NCBI GenBank assembly: GCA_002496385.1
Contig: DAJR01000044.1
Coordinates: 1 to 10,607, forward strand
Reading direction: 5' to 3'
Source of the DNA: Methanomassiliicoccales archaeon UBA147
GTDB lineage: Archaea; Thermoplasmatota; Thermoplasmata; SG8-5
DNA length: 10,607 nt
In this document: positions 1 through 7,046 of the stretch, in pieces
Layout: every line of letters begins with the position of its first letter
How positions within the stretch are numbered: position 1 is the stretch's first letter
The notes under the pieces: model-generated
The model's input: only the letters and a program-made list of their open reading frames with translations
Told to the model about the DNA's origin: nothing
Databases searched by the model: none
Translations under genes and position numbers: made by a program

Positions 1-85
1 AATCCCTAGACCCTTTATCACATTTGGTAAACAAAGACCCTAGACCCTTTATTTCATTTTGTGAGCAAATACCCCAGACCCTCTA
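1..85. repeat. Tandem 34-bp repeat array (copy A, cut by window edge)
   Basis: Two full 34-bp units (3-36 and 37-70) and a shortened third unit (71-85) lie head to tail. The consensus is ACCCTAGACCCTTTAT, two variable bases, CATTTTG, then TAAACAAAG. The third unit carries a distinct variant, ACCCCAGACCCTCTA, after which similarity stops. The same three-unit order with the same 15-bp terminal variant recurs at 7047-7129. The array ends 18 nt from the stop codon of the radical SAM gene, so it lies in that gene's 3' flank. The left part of the element is outside the window. There are no unique spacers, so it is not a CRISPR array. Confidence 0.85.
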
Positions 86-103
86 CAATAAATATCAAAT
101 CAG

Positions 104-928
104 TTATGGTTTTTCCCAGAACGCGCAGCACCCGCCCTTCTCGACAATGTCCACACCCATGCCCTTCAATTCCCTGACCAACTTTTTCGAGGGCATGGCA
201 ACCGAGGCAATGCCCAGCTCCGCAAGCAGTTCCGCGGGGATTATATCGCCCCTGGGCCGCATGCACCCTATCCCGATGGCGGTTTCCTGGGGAAGGATTT
301 TCCTGGCCATGCGCAGGACCTCGACAAGCCTTGCAGAGGACCTGTCATCTACGCCCCGGGCCATTAGTGCGTTGAGAACCACGAATCGAGGGGGATGCCC
401 GGCGATGATTTCCAGTGCCTTTTCTTCCCCGGAATCCCGACCCATGTCAAGGCCGGCGGTGATATGGGGCACAGCCCTCAGCCCTGCCTTTTTGAAGGCA
501 TCCAGGGCCTTGCCGAAATACCCCGGTTCAAGGTCAAGCCCGTATATTTTCTTGACAACCTCCGGGGAGCCTATCACGTCGAAAGAGACGATATCGACAC
601 CTTTGTCCCGGAGCTTAGGGATGCTGTCCAGCCGGATGAAGCCTGTATGAATATTTATTGATATATCTATATTTTCTTTTATATTATTAATTATATTTAA
701 ATAATCAAATATCGGAACCTGGCCGGACGCATCGCAGCCCCCGCTGATGAGCATCCCTTTCACACCTGCATTGGCCGATTTCTTGGCAAGGGCATAAAGT
801 TCTTTCGGGGTAAGGGCCGGAGCCATGTGCTTCAGGAACCGGCCCCTGCAGTGGGGGCACTGGAGCGCGCATTGCTCGCCGGTGAGGGAGATGGTGATGA
901 AGTTTCGGTCCGGCTGGAACACATCCAT
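104..928 (-). CDS. Radical SAM protein, biotin synthase-related type, substrate unknown
   Basis: A 274-residue protein with the radical SAM cluster motif C20-x3-C24-x2-C27 directly after a short beta strand (FITISLTGEQ). A Gly-rich SAM-binding segment, LISGGCD, lies at 60-66, and IHTGF at 93-97. The family binds a 4Fe-4S cluster and cleaves S-adenosylmethionine to a 5'-deoxyadenosyl radical. The overall pattern resembles archaeal biotin synthase-related proteins (COG2516-like, from memory), a group whose members mostly lack assigned reactions. A lipoyl synthase-like role is possible but has no support from neighbours. Extra cysteines at C65, C222 (in GCMRPRG) and C267-C268 (near the C terminus) could bind a second cluster or zinc; this is inference. 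The ATG lies 2 nt after the mutL stop with no strong ribosome site, so translation is probably coupled. Codons for residues 75-95 are strikingly AT-rich compared with the rest. Confidence 0.85.
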   Translation of the reverse strand: MDVFQPDRNFITISLTGEQCALQCPHCRGRFLKHMAPALTPKELYALAKKSANAGVKGMLISGGCDASGQVPIFDYLNIINNIKENIDISINIHTGFIRLDSIPKLRDKGVDIVSFDVIGSPEVVKKIYGLDLEPGYFGKALDAFKKAGLRAVPHITAGLDMGRDSGEEKALEIIAGHPPRFVVLNALMARGVDDRSSARLVEVLRMARKILPQETAIGIGCMRPRGDIIPAELLAELGIASVAMPSKKLVRELKGMGVDIVEKGGCCAFWEKP

Positions 929-930
929 GG

Positions 931-2679
931 CTACACGGTCCTTTTGAACATCCTCTCCAGCTCGGAATTCGTTATCCTGATTATCGTCGGCCGCCCGTGC
1001 GCGCAGGTGTAAGGATTGTCCAGCCCGTGCATCTCCTCTATCAGCCTGGCCATCCTCTCGTGGCTCAGTTTTTCGCCCGCCCGGATGGCGGAATGGCAGG
1101 CCACCAGGTGCATTATGTCGTCCTTCTTTTCCGATATAGATTTCGCCCTGCCGAGCTCGGCCATCTCGCCAATCAGGTCCATTAGCCCCTGCTCTGTCTC
1201 GATGTGCCCGCCTATCGCCGGCACAGCGCGGACCAGGTACGTGTCCTTCCCGAACGGCTCGATCCTGAACCCCAGCTCCTCGATGACAGGGCGGAAATGT
1301 TCGATTAGCTGGCTCTCCCTCTTCCCGAGTTCCAGCAATACCGGCGCTATGAGGTTCTGGGCCGAGCGTTTTTCCGGCCTGTTCCTCAGCCTGTCCAGCA
1401 TTATCCGCTCGTGGGCAGCATGCTGATCAATTATCATCAGGTCGGCGCCGCTCTGGGCGAGGATGTAGGTGTCCAGTATCTGGCCGATGACCTTCATGTG
1501 GGGGAGCATTGCACTCTCGGCAATCTCGGGAGATTCCTCTTTCCCCGCGAACAACTCTTTCTGTTCAGTGAATCTCACAGGTTCGGCCTTGGCTGGATGG
1601 GTGCCTGCAGTGGGGCCGGCCGGCGGCGCAGGGGCGGCCGGTTCGAGTGGGAACAGCTCCCTCAATCTGGGCGAGGTTTCAGGGATATGCCGGATGTTCC
1701 CCAGGGCTTCTGCCACGGCATTCGTCACCAGGTTGGCCACCGCTTTCTCGTCGGCAAATCTCACTTTCCTTTTCGTGGGATGGACATTGACATCCAGCTT
1801 CTGCGGGTCGATGTCAAGAATCAGCACACCGACAGGGTGCCGGTTCCTCATGAGAAGCCCGGCATAGCCCGCCTCGACGGCCTCGAAAATCGCGGAACTG
1901 GACACAGGTCTCGAGTTGATGAACAGGTAAAGGCCGTCCCTTGTGGACCTGGTGACCGTGGGTTTGGCCAGGTGCCCCCTCGCGCGTATGCCCCCGGCCG
2001 AAATATCGAAGGACACCAGCTCCTTCGCCACCCTCCTGCCCATGACATCGCTGATGCGGTCGGGAGTGTTCTCTGCCCTGGGGAGGTTCAGAACCTCGAC
2101 ATTGTCGTTCCGGAGACTGAACGCCGTCCCCGGATTGGCGAGCGCCCTCTCGGTGACTGCTTCGATGATATGGCCCACCTCGACCCTGTCGCTTTTCAGG
2201 TACTTCAGCCTGGCCGGGTGGCCGCTGAAGAGGTTCCTGACCGTTACCGTGGTGCCGACCGTGCGGCCTGTTTTCTTGATCTCACCAGGCTTGCCCCTGC
2301 GGTAGGACAGTGAATGGCCGACATCCGCTCCCTTCTCGCGGGTGGATATGTCCACGTCGGCGACCGAGGCGATGCTGGATAGCGCTTCCCCCCTGAATCC
2401 CATCGTGGCCAGTGTTTCAAGGTCACCAATGACGTTCAGCTTGCTGGTCGCATGCTGGACAAAAGCCAGCTCCAAGTCGTCTTTGGAAATGCCGCACCCG
2501 TCGTCCGTCACCTCGATTAGCTCCTTTCCGGCGCCGCCAATCCTCACGCGTATGTCCCTTGCGCCTGCGTCCAGGGAGTTCTCCACCAGCTCCTTGACCA
2601 CGCTGGCCGGACGCTCTATCACCTCGCCCGCGGCAATCTTGTTGACGGTGGCATCGTCCAGTATCCGGATGGGGCTCAT
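931..2679 (-). CDS. mutL: DNA mismatch repair protein MutL, endonuclease type
   Basis: A 582-residue MutL. The N-terminal GHKL ATPase shows motif I with E30 and N34 (ELVENSLDAGA), DDGCG at 59-63, ATSKL at 77-81 and GFRGEAL at 94-100. A Pro/Ala-rich linker spans about 335-390, followed by the C-terminal dimerisation and nuclease domain. That domain has DQHA at 418-421 with E424, C528 in an ACHS segment, C559 and H561 in CAHGRP, and MFKR at 577-580 at the very end. These are the marks of endonuclease MutL proteins, which nick the error strand where no MutH exists. The last acid of the DQHA(x)2E(x)4E motif is D429 instead of the usual E. QNLIAP at 441-446 resembles the sliding-clamp binding motif of MutL/PMS2 proteins. 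The start codon overlaps the mutS stop (ATGA) behind a strong GAGGGAGGG ribosome site. Confidence 0.97.
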   Translation of the reverse strand: MSPIRILDDATVNKIAAGEVIERPASVVKELVENSLDAGARDIRVRIGGAGKELIEVTDDGCGISKDDLELAFVQHATSKLNVIGDLETLATMGFRGEALSSIASVADVDISTREKGADVGHSLSYRRGKPGEIKKTGRTVGTTVTVRNLFSGHPARLKYLKSDRVEVGHIIEAVTERALANPGTAFSLRNDNVEVLNLPRAENTPDRISDVMGRRVAKELVSFDISAGGIRARGHLAKPTVTRSTRDGLYLFINSRPVSSSAIFEAVEAGYAGLLMRNRHPVGVLILDIDPQKLDVNVHPTKRKVRFADEKAVANLVTNAVAEALGNIRHIPETSPRLRELFPLEPAAPAPPAGPTAGTHPAKAEPVRFTEQKELFAGKEESPEIAESAMLPHMKVIGQILDTYILAQSGADLMIIDQHAAHERIMLDRLRNRPEKRSAQNLIAPVLLELGKRESQLIEHFRPVIEELGFRIEPFGKDTYLVRAVPAIGGHIETEQGLMDLIGEMAELGRAKSISEKKDDIMHLVACHSAIRAGEKLSHERMARLIEEMHGLDNPYTCAHGRPTIIRITNSELERMFKRTV

Positions 2680-5264
2680 CTTCCCTCCCTCAACTTGGAT
2701 TTCAGCTCATGGAGCTTCTGGAGCGCCTGCATCGGGGTCATGTGGTCCACGTCCAGCTTATCCAGCTCGGCCTCGAGTGGGTGAATGGCCTGGACAGCGT
2801 CCTGGAACATCACGAGCTGGGTGTATGTCCTGCTCTTCTTCGGCTTCGCGCCGTCCGAGAGGTCCATTACTGTGCGGTCCTCGATGTCCTTGAGCAGTTT
2901 CTTGGCCCGCTCCACGACCTCCTGGGGCATGCCTGCAAGCTTGGCCACCTGGACCCCGTAGCTCCTGTTGGTGCTGCCAGGGATGACCTTTCTGAGGAAT
3001 ATGATGTCGTCCTTCTCCTCCTTCACCGCGATGTTGCAGTTCACGACACCGTCCAGAAGGTCCTCCAGCTCGTTGAGCTGGTGGTAATGGGTGGCAAATA
3101 TAGTTTTGGCGCCGACCTTGCGGGAATGCACGTACTCGGCCACCGCCCAGGCGATGCTGAGTCCGTCGAATGTGCTGGTGCCCCTGCCCAGCTCGTCCAG
3201 CAGGATGAGGCTGCGGTTTGTCGCGTTCTTCAGTATCTCGGACACCTGGGTCATCTCGACCATGAACGTGCTCTGGCCCCTGGAAAGGTCGTCGAAGGCC
3301 CCGACCCGCGTGAAAATCCTGTCCACGATGCTCATCCTGGCGGACCTTGCAGGGACGAAGCTGCCTGCCTGCGCCATCACGGAAATCAGCGCTATCTGCC
3401 GCATGTAGGTGGATTTGCCTGCCATGTTGGGCCCGGTGAGGATTATCACGCGGTTGCGCTTCATGTCCAGAAGGGTGTCGTTGGGAATGAAGCTCTCAGA
3501 AAGCAGGCTCTCCACCACCGGATGCCTGCCCTCGGTGATGGCTATGGCATTGTCATCGTCGAATTTCGGGCGGACATAGTTCTGAAGGATGGCAATCTCG
3601 GCAAGGGAGGCCAATGCGTCCAGCTCGCCCAGCGCCTTCGCGGTTGCCTGGAGCCGCACTGATTGGGCCGATACAGCCTCCCTGACGCGGCAGAATATCT
3701 CGTATTCCAGTGCGGTCGAGCGCTCGTTCGCCGACAGTATCTGGAGCTCCTTCTCCTTGAGCTCGGGGGTGATGTACCGGTCCGCGTTGGCCAGGGTCTG
3801 CTTCTTGGTGTAATCCGCTGGAACCTTGTCCGCCTGGCTCTGGGGAATCTCGATGAAGTAGCCGAACACGCGATTGTACTTTATCTTGAGGGTCTTGATG
3901 CCGGTCCTGGCCCTCTCGGATTCCTCGAGCCCGGACATCCACTTTCCGCCGGTCCGCGCCATCTCCCTGAGCTCGTCCAGCCGGGCATCGTATCCTTCGC
4001 GTATCATCCCGCCGTCCCTCACGCCGATTGGCGGTTCGTCGGCGATGGCCTTTGAAATCTCATCGGTGAGGTCCTGGCAGGGGTCCAGGTTCCCGCGTAT
4101 TGTTCTCAGCAGGTCCGGCACCTTGCCGCCCAGCGCGCCCACCATGGGGGCGACCGCGGCCAAGGTCTCGCCGATGGCGGAGATGTCCCTGGCATTGGCG
4201 CTTCCGTAGATGCTGCGGGCCAGCAGCCTCTCAAGGTCCCTTATGTTCTCCAGATACTCCCGGATCTCCGACTTCATAGCTCGATCGCCGAACAGAAGGG
4301 CGATCGAGTCCAGGCGCGCATCTATCGTCTTCGGGTCCATGAGCGGCTTGGCAATCCAGTTCCTCAGGGTGCGGCTGCCCATCGGCGTAAGGGTGCGGTC
4401 CAGCAGGCCGAAGAGCGTGCCGGCCTTGCCCCCGTCGCGGATGTTCGAAAAAAGCTCGAGGTTCCGCATGGTGACCGAGTCCAGCATCATGAAGTCCTTT
4501 ATCTCGTAGAGTTTGACGGCCTTGATCTGGGCGACGCTGCCTTTCTGCATTTCAAGGAGGTAGGCAAGCACCGCACCGGCCGCCGTTATCGCGGGAACCG
4601 AATCGGCGGTTCCCGACGTATCCTCGACATGGCTGCAGAGCGTCTGCCAGGCATTCTCCTTCGAGAATTGGGAGGCGGTCCCCACGGTGACCGAGCAGGA
4701 GAGGTCCCCTTCCATGATCCGCTCCAGGCCTTTCGGCCCGATATCGGGGGAGACCAGGCACTCGGAGGGGGAGTAGCGCGCAATCTCGTTCCGCAGCTGC
4801 CTCTCGGCATTCTCGCCCCCCAACTGTGTCACCATGAACTCGCCTGTGGATATGTCCACAGCAGCCAGGCCGTACCCGGACTTGTGGCAGGACACTGCCA
4901 CCAGGAAGTTGTTGGCCTTTCCCCGGAGCATCGACTCCTCCATGACTGTCCCGGGCGAGACTATCCTCACCACCTCCCTCTTGACAAGGCCCTTGGCCGT
5001 CTTCGGGTCCTCGACCTGTTCGCATATCGCGACCTTGTAGCCGGCCTTGACCATCTTGTGCAGGTAAGCGTCCAGCGCATGGTAGGGGATGCCCGCGAGC
5101 GGCATCTTCTCCCCTCTCACCTTGCCCCGGGTGGTAAGCGTGATGTCCAGGACTTTGGAGGTAATCTTGGCGTCATCCCCGAACGTCTCGTAGAAATCAC
5201 CCATCCTGAAGAACAGGATGGTACCCGGGTAATCGGCCTTCATGCGGTTGTACTGCTGCATCAT
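2676..5264 (-). CDS. mutS: DNA mismatch repair protein MutS
   Basis: A full-length MutS1-type protein, 862 residues from the ATG at 5264. The mismatch-reading Phe-x-Glu is present as F24-Y25-E26 in RMGDFYETF. The core and clamp region contains the family segment YNRVFGYFIEIPQS. The C-terminal ABC ATPase has Walker A GPNMAGKST at 611-619, the signature-like SRGQSTFMVEM, Walker B LILLDELGRGTSTFDG with D690, and the H-loop THYH. A C-terminal segment with TPMQALQKLHELK matches the usual MutS tail. MutS binds mismatches and loops, then recruits MutL. I chose ATG 5264 over an in-frame TTG at 5354: the longer form adds 30 residues with no MutS match, and its codons run through an AT-rich TATA-like box (5319-5330). 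The chosen start lies just before the conserved MMQQY segment, and the resulting length is normal for the family. First gene of the mutS-mutL-radical SAM operon. Confidence 0.96.
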   Translation of the reverse strand: MMQQYNRMKADYPGTILFFRMGDFYETFGDDAKITSKVLDITLTTRGKVRGEKMPLAGIPYHALDAYLHKMVKAGYKVAICEQVEDPKTAKGLVKREVVRIVSPGTVMEESMLRGKANNFLVAVSCHKSGYGLAAVDISTGEFMVTQLGGENAERQLRNEIARYSPSECLVSPDIGPKGLERIMEGDLSCSVTVGTASQFSKENAWQTLCSHVEDTSGTADSVPAITAAGAVLAYLLEMQKGSVAQIKAVKLYEIKDFMMLDSVTMRNLELFSNIRDGGKAGTLFGLLDRTLTPMGSRTLRNWIAKPLMDPKTIDARLDSIALLFGDRAMKSEIREYLENIRDLERLLARSIYGSANARDISAIGETLAAVAPMVGALGGKVPDLLRTIRGNLDPCQDLTDEISKAIADEPPIGVRDGGMIREGYDARLDELREMARTGGKWMSGLEESERARTGIKTLKIKYNRVFGYFIEIPQSQADKVPADYTKKQTLANADRYITPELKEKELQILSANERSTALEYEIFCRVREAVSAQSVRLQATAKALGELDALASLAEIAILQNYVRPKFDDDNAIAITEGRHPVVESLLSESFIPNDTLLDMKRNRVIILTGPNMAGKSTYMRQIALISVMAQAGSFVPARSARMSIVDRIFTRVGAFDDLSRGQSTFMVEMTQVSEILKNATNRSLILLDELGRGTSTFDGLSIAWAVAEYVHSRKVGAKTIFATHYHQLNELEDLLDGVVNCNIAVKEEKDDIIFLRKVIPGSTNRSYGVQVAKLAGMPQEVVERAKKLLKDIEDRTVMDLSDGAKPKKSRTYTQLVMFQDAVQAIHPLEAELDKLDVDHMTPMQALQKLHELKSKLREGR
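2683..2691 (-). promoter_or_regulatory. Ribosome binding site of mutL
   Basis: On the minus strand GAGGGAGGG precedes the mutL ATG by 3 nt and lies inside the last codons of mutS. With the ATGA stop/start overlap it supports coupled translation of mutL and fixes the mutL start. Confidence 0.7.
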
Positions 5265-5318
5265 GGGTGTGTCTTCGACCAGGTTCCGCCCCCTGCGTTG
5301 GGTGAAAGGTATGCTTTC

Positions 5319-5330
5319 TAATATATTTGA
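5319..5330 (-). promoter_or_regulatory. TATA box of the mutS-mutL-radical SAM operon
   Basis: The minus strand reads TCAAATATATTA in an otherwise GC-rich setting. An archaeal start site about 25 nt downstream would fall near 5299, giving a leader of about 35 nt before the mutS ATG at 5264. It is the only clear TATA-like box found upstream of the operon. Confidence 0.55.
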
Positions 5331-5357
5331 TGGAAAAGCCCGCTGACCTTGCAAAAC

Positions 5358-5367
5358 CTATTTAACA
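5358..5367 (+). promoter_or_regulatory. TATA-like box of the exoprotein gene, possibly leaderless
   Basis: CTATTTAACA is centred about 28 nt before the ATG at 5391. That spacing puts the predicted start site at or next to the A of the start codon. No Shine-Dalgarno-like sequence precedes that ATG, which fits a leaderless transcript. The box lies back to back with the mutS TATA box about 38 bp away. Confidence 0.45.
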
Positions 5368-5390
5368 ATCAGCGGCATGGCATCACCGCC

Positions 5391-6209
5391 ATGAAAGCCC
5401 ACACAATCTTTGCGCTGGCCGTTGTCGCCATGCTGCTGCTCCCGATTGCCCGTGCCCAGTCGATAGACGAACCCAGGTTCGTCAACAGGATGCTCGGGGA
5501 TTTCAGCACGCCCTCCATCGAGCCGGGGGAAGCAGGCCAGTTCTATTTCAGCGTCAACAACCCGGACCCGTTCAACCTCACCGGCCGGATGGAAAACGCC
5601 GTCATCTCTGTTTCTATATACCACTATGCGACCCTGGAGGAATCCCTGCCGATAGGCCAGATCACCAACCCGCCTGTATTCTCCGGCAACGGCACGACGT
5701 CGACCCAGATCTATTGCGGCAGCATCCCCCCGGGCGGAGAGTTCCCAATCCCGCTGACTATAATCACGGACAGGGACACACCGCACGGCTCATATTTCTC
5801 CCAGAGCAGCTACTTCGTGAGGTTCATGCTGTCCTTCGAATACCTGGGACAGAACTACACCATGGCCTCCAGGGGACACTTCACTGATGAAGAGTGGGAA
5901 GCGCTGAAATCCGGGAACACCGGCGCAGGGGAGATAAACCAGACCTACCTGCATGAACTCGGGTACGACGGGATAATTCCGGACTCCGCATTCTCTGTCA
6001 GGAAGGACATCCCGCTCTGGCCAGCCTACATTCTCGCAGGCTTGACCGTGCTCAGCGGCCTGACCGCATTCTCTTACTTCGTCCTGGACAACCCGGGGAA
6101 GTATCCGAGGCTGGAAATCAGGCTCCTTCGCATCACGGGAAAGATGAATCTGTGGAAGAGGACGGTTCTCAGGCGATTTAAAAAATCAAGGAAAGATACT
6201 GGCCCATGA
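5391..6209 (+). CDS. Predicted secreted, membrane-anchored protein of unknown function
   Basis: A 272-residue protein. It begins MKAHTIFALAVVAMLLLPIARA, a typical signal peptide with likely cleavage near the ARA-QS junction. A beta-rich extracellular domain of about 180 residues follows, with several N-glycosylation sequons (NLT, NGT, NYT, NQT). One hydrophobic helix (PLWPAYILAGLTVLSGLTAF) comes next, then a short cytoplasmic tail rich in Arg and Lys. This gives a type I topology with the bulk outside. The segment PGEAGQFYFSVNNPDPFNLTG resembles the start of Ig-like or NEW3-type domains seen in archaeal surface proteins, but I do not recognise the family. An in-frame TTG at 5349 would place extra residues before the signal peptide and across the TATA-like box, so I start at ATG 5391. 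It is transcribed divergently from mutS; shared control is possible but unproven. Confidence 0.8.
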   Translation: MKAHTIFALAVVAMLLLPIARAQSIDEPRFVNRMLGDFSTPSIEPGEAGQFYFSVNNPDPFNLTGRMENAVISVSIYHYATLEESLPIGQITNPPVFSGNGTTSTQIYCGSIPPGGEFPIPLTIITDRDTPHGSYFSQSSYFVRFMLSFEYLGQNYTMASRGHFTDEEWEALKSGNTGAGEINQTYLHELGYDGIIPDSAFSVRKDIPLWPAYILAGLTVLSGLTAFSYFVLDNPGKYPRLEIRLLRITGKMNLWKRTVLRRFKKSRKDTGP

Positions 6210-6228
6210 GTTTTATCAATTCAGAAAG

Positions 6229-6238
6229 ATATAAATAG
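6229..6238 (+). promoter_or_regulatory. TATA box of the mgtC-family gene
   Basis: GATATAAATA, preceded by purine-rich AGAAA, is the best archaeal TATA/BRE match in the window. A start site about 25 nt downstream would be near 6260, leaving a leader of roughly 27 nt before the ATG at 6287. The gene is therefore probably transcribed independently of the exoprotein gene 77 bp upstream. Confidence 0.65.
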
Positions 6239-6286
6239 GTACAGCCTCATCCTCGTCATGGTGAAAGCCTGCTCGACCTGGACGTA

Positions 6287-6928
6287 ATGCTGTACGATTT
6301 CCTGCCCAAGATCCTGCTCTCGATATTCTGTGGCAGCCTCATCGGCCTGGAGAGGGAGCTCAGGGAGAAGCCCGCCGGCATGAGGACCTACATGCTCATA
6401 TCCACCGGAGCGACGCTCTTCACCATGGTGAGCATTTATTTCGTTGAACAGTGGGAGGGGAATTCCGACCCGCTCAGGGTCGCCGCGCAGATCGTCACCG
6501 GCGTAGGATTTCTGGGCGCGGGAACAATAATGTTCGCCAAGGGCCACATCAGCGGGCTCACCAGCGCCGCGGCCATATGGACGTCCGCAGCAATCGGCCT
6601 CACCATCGGCCTGGACATGCACCTGTTCGCGATGATAGTCACGCTGCTGGTCGTGCTCTCCCTGATCTTGCTGGGAAAGGCGGAGAGGGCCCTCGGCCTC
6701 AAGGGAAGAAGGCATCACAGGTTCAGGGCAGTGATGGACCTGGCTGCTGTGGCGGAATTCCAGGAGGCGACGAAACATGCGTCTACAAAATTCAACATCA
6801 TCGAGATGGAAGCACACAACGGCAAAGTCAGCATCGTCATCGAGTGCCACCTCACCAGGTCGGAACGCCAGAGCTTCAAGAAACTCCTGATGAAGCTAAA
6901 TGCCAATTTCAAGATACTGGATGAGTAA
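6287..6928 (+). CDS. MgtC/SapB family membrane protein
   Basis: A 213-residue protein with the MgtC/SapB signature. GSLIGLERELREKPAGMRTY lies at 16-35. RVAAQIVTGVGFLGAGTIMF at 64-83 and GLTSAAAIWTSAAIGLTIGL at 90-109 are the family's most conserved stretches. Five hydrophobic segments lie at about 4-20, 34-52, 68-84, 90-109 and 112-130. A soluble ACT-like C-terminal part (about 140-213) follows, as in longer MgtC proteins. Bacterial relatives help cells survive low magnesium or the macrophage, often by modulating the F-type ATPase or transport. Whether the archaeal member does this is unknown. The start is the first ATG in frame; no strong ribosome site precedes it, although GGTGA occurs about 22 nt upstream. 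A modest T-rich run (6949-6961) after the stop may help termination. Convergent with the beta-helix gene. Confidence 0.93.
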   Translation: MLYDFLPKILLSIFCGSLIGLERELREKPAGMRTYMLISTGATLFTMVSIYFVEQWEGNSDPLRVAAQIVTGVGFLGAGTIMFAKGHISGLTSAAAIWTSAAIGLTIGLDMHLFAMIVTLLVVLSLILLGKAERALGLKGRRHHRFRAVMDLAAVAEFQEATKHASTKFNIIEMEAHNGKVSIVIECHLTRSERQSFKKLLMKLNANFKILDE

Positions 6929-6967
6929 ACTGCCGACCATTGATAGGGGTTGTTTGTCTTTATGATT

Positions 6968-7002
6968 CTAGGGGGCTAGGGACTAGGGGCTAGGGGCTAG
7001 GG
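6968..7002 (+). repeat. CTAGGG heptamer array with G-quadruplex pattern
   Basis: CTAG occurs at 6968, 6976, 6983, 6990 and 6997, spacing 8-7-7-7. The plus strand carries five runs of three to five G separated by 3-4 nt loops (CTA or ACTA), which satisfies the usual G-quadruplex rule. The first two units (CTAGGGGG, CTAGGGA) match the order at 10587-10601. Confidence 0.85.
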
Positions 7003-7007
7003 TTGAT

Positions 7008-7017
7008 AACATATGTT
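7008..7017. other. Perfect 10-bp palindrome AACATATGTT
   Basis: AACATATGTT equals its own reverse complement. It lies between the heptamer array and the hairpin, inside the composite repeat. It could bind a dimeric protein, but no second copy was seen. Confidence 0.4.
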
Positions 7018-7019
7018 TT

Positions 7020-7046
7020 GTGCTGGCTGTTCAAGTCAGCCAGCAC
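7020..7046. other. Perfect 10-bp hairpin at the centre of the composite repeat
   Basis: GTGCTGGCTG (7020-7029) and CAGCCAGCAC (7037-7046) are exact reverse complements with a 7-nt loop TTCAAGT. The arms join the 34-bp array directly on the right. On the left lies the CTAGGG array, so CTAGGGT and ACCCTAG flank the hairpin as outer inverted sequences. It could act as a transcription barrier between the convergent genes or as a structural part of the element. Confidence 0.75.

Noticed and set aside
3..70. Possible CRISPR array at the left edge (and at 7047-7114)
   Set aside because: The 34-bp units follow each other directly with no unique spacers, and no cas genes are present.
24..650. Plus-strand open frame whose start shares VNKDPRP with another frame at 7069-7392
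   Set aside because: The shared peptide is only the translated 34-bp DNA repeat. The frames have no other similarity and lie antisense to, or run into, convincing genes.
1411..2313. Long plus-strand open frame antisense to mutL (300 codons)
   Set aside because: It has low-complexity composition, no domain, and lies opposite a fully conserved MutL. It is a shadow of GC-rich coding DNA.
2709..3662. Long plus-strand open frame antisense to mutS (317 codons), and similar at 4629-5321
   Set aside because: His/Leu/Val-rich shadows of MutS codons with no recognisable motif.
2676..5354. Longer mutS form starting at TTG 5354
   Set aside because: The added 30 residues do not resemble any MutS, and the frame crosses the probable TATA box. 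ATG 5264 gives a normal length.
6944..7002. Chromosome-end telomere
   Set aside because: The CTAGGG array is internal, with ordinary genes on both sides, and a similar array occurs 3.6 kb away. It is a dispersed repeat, not an end.
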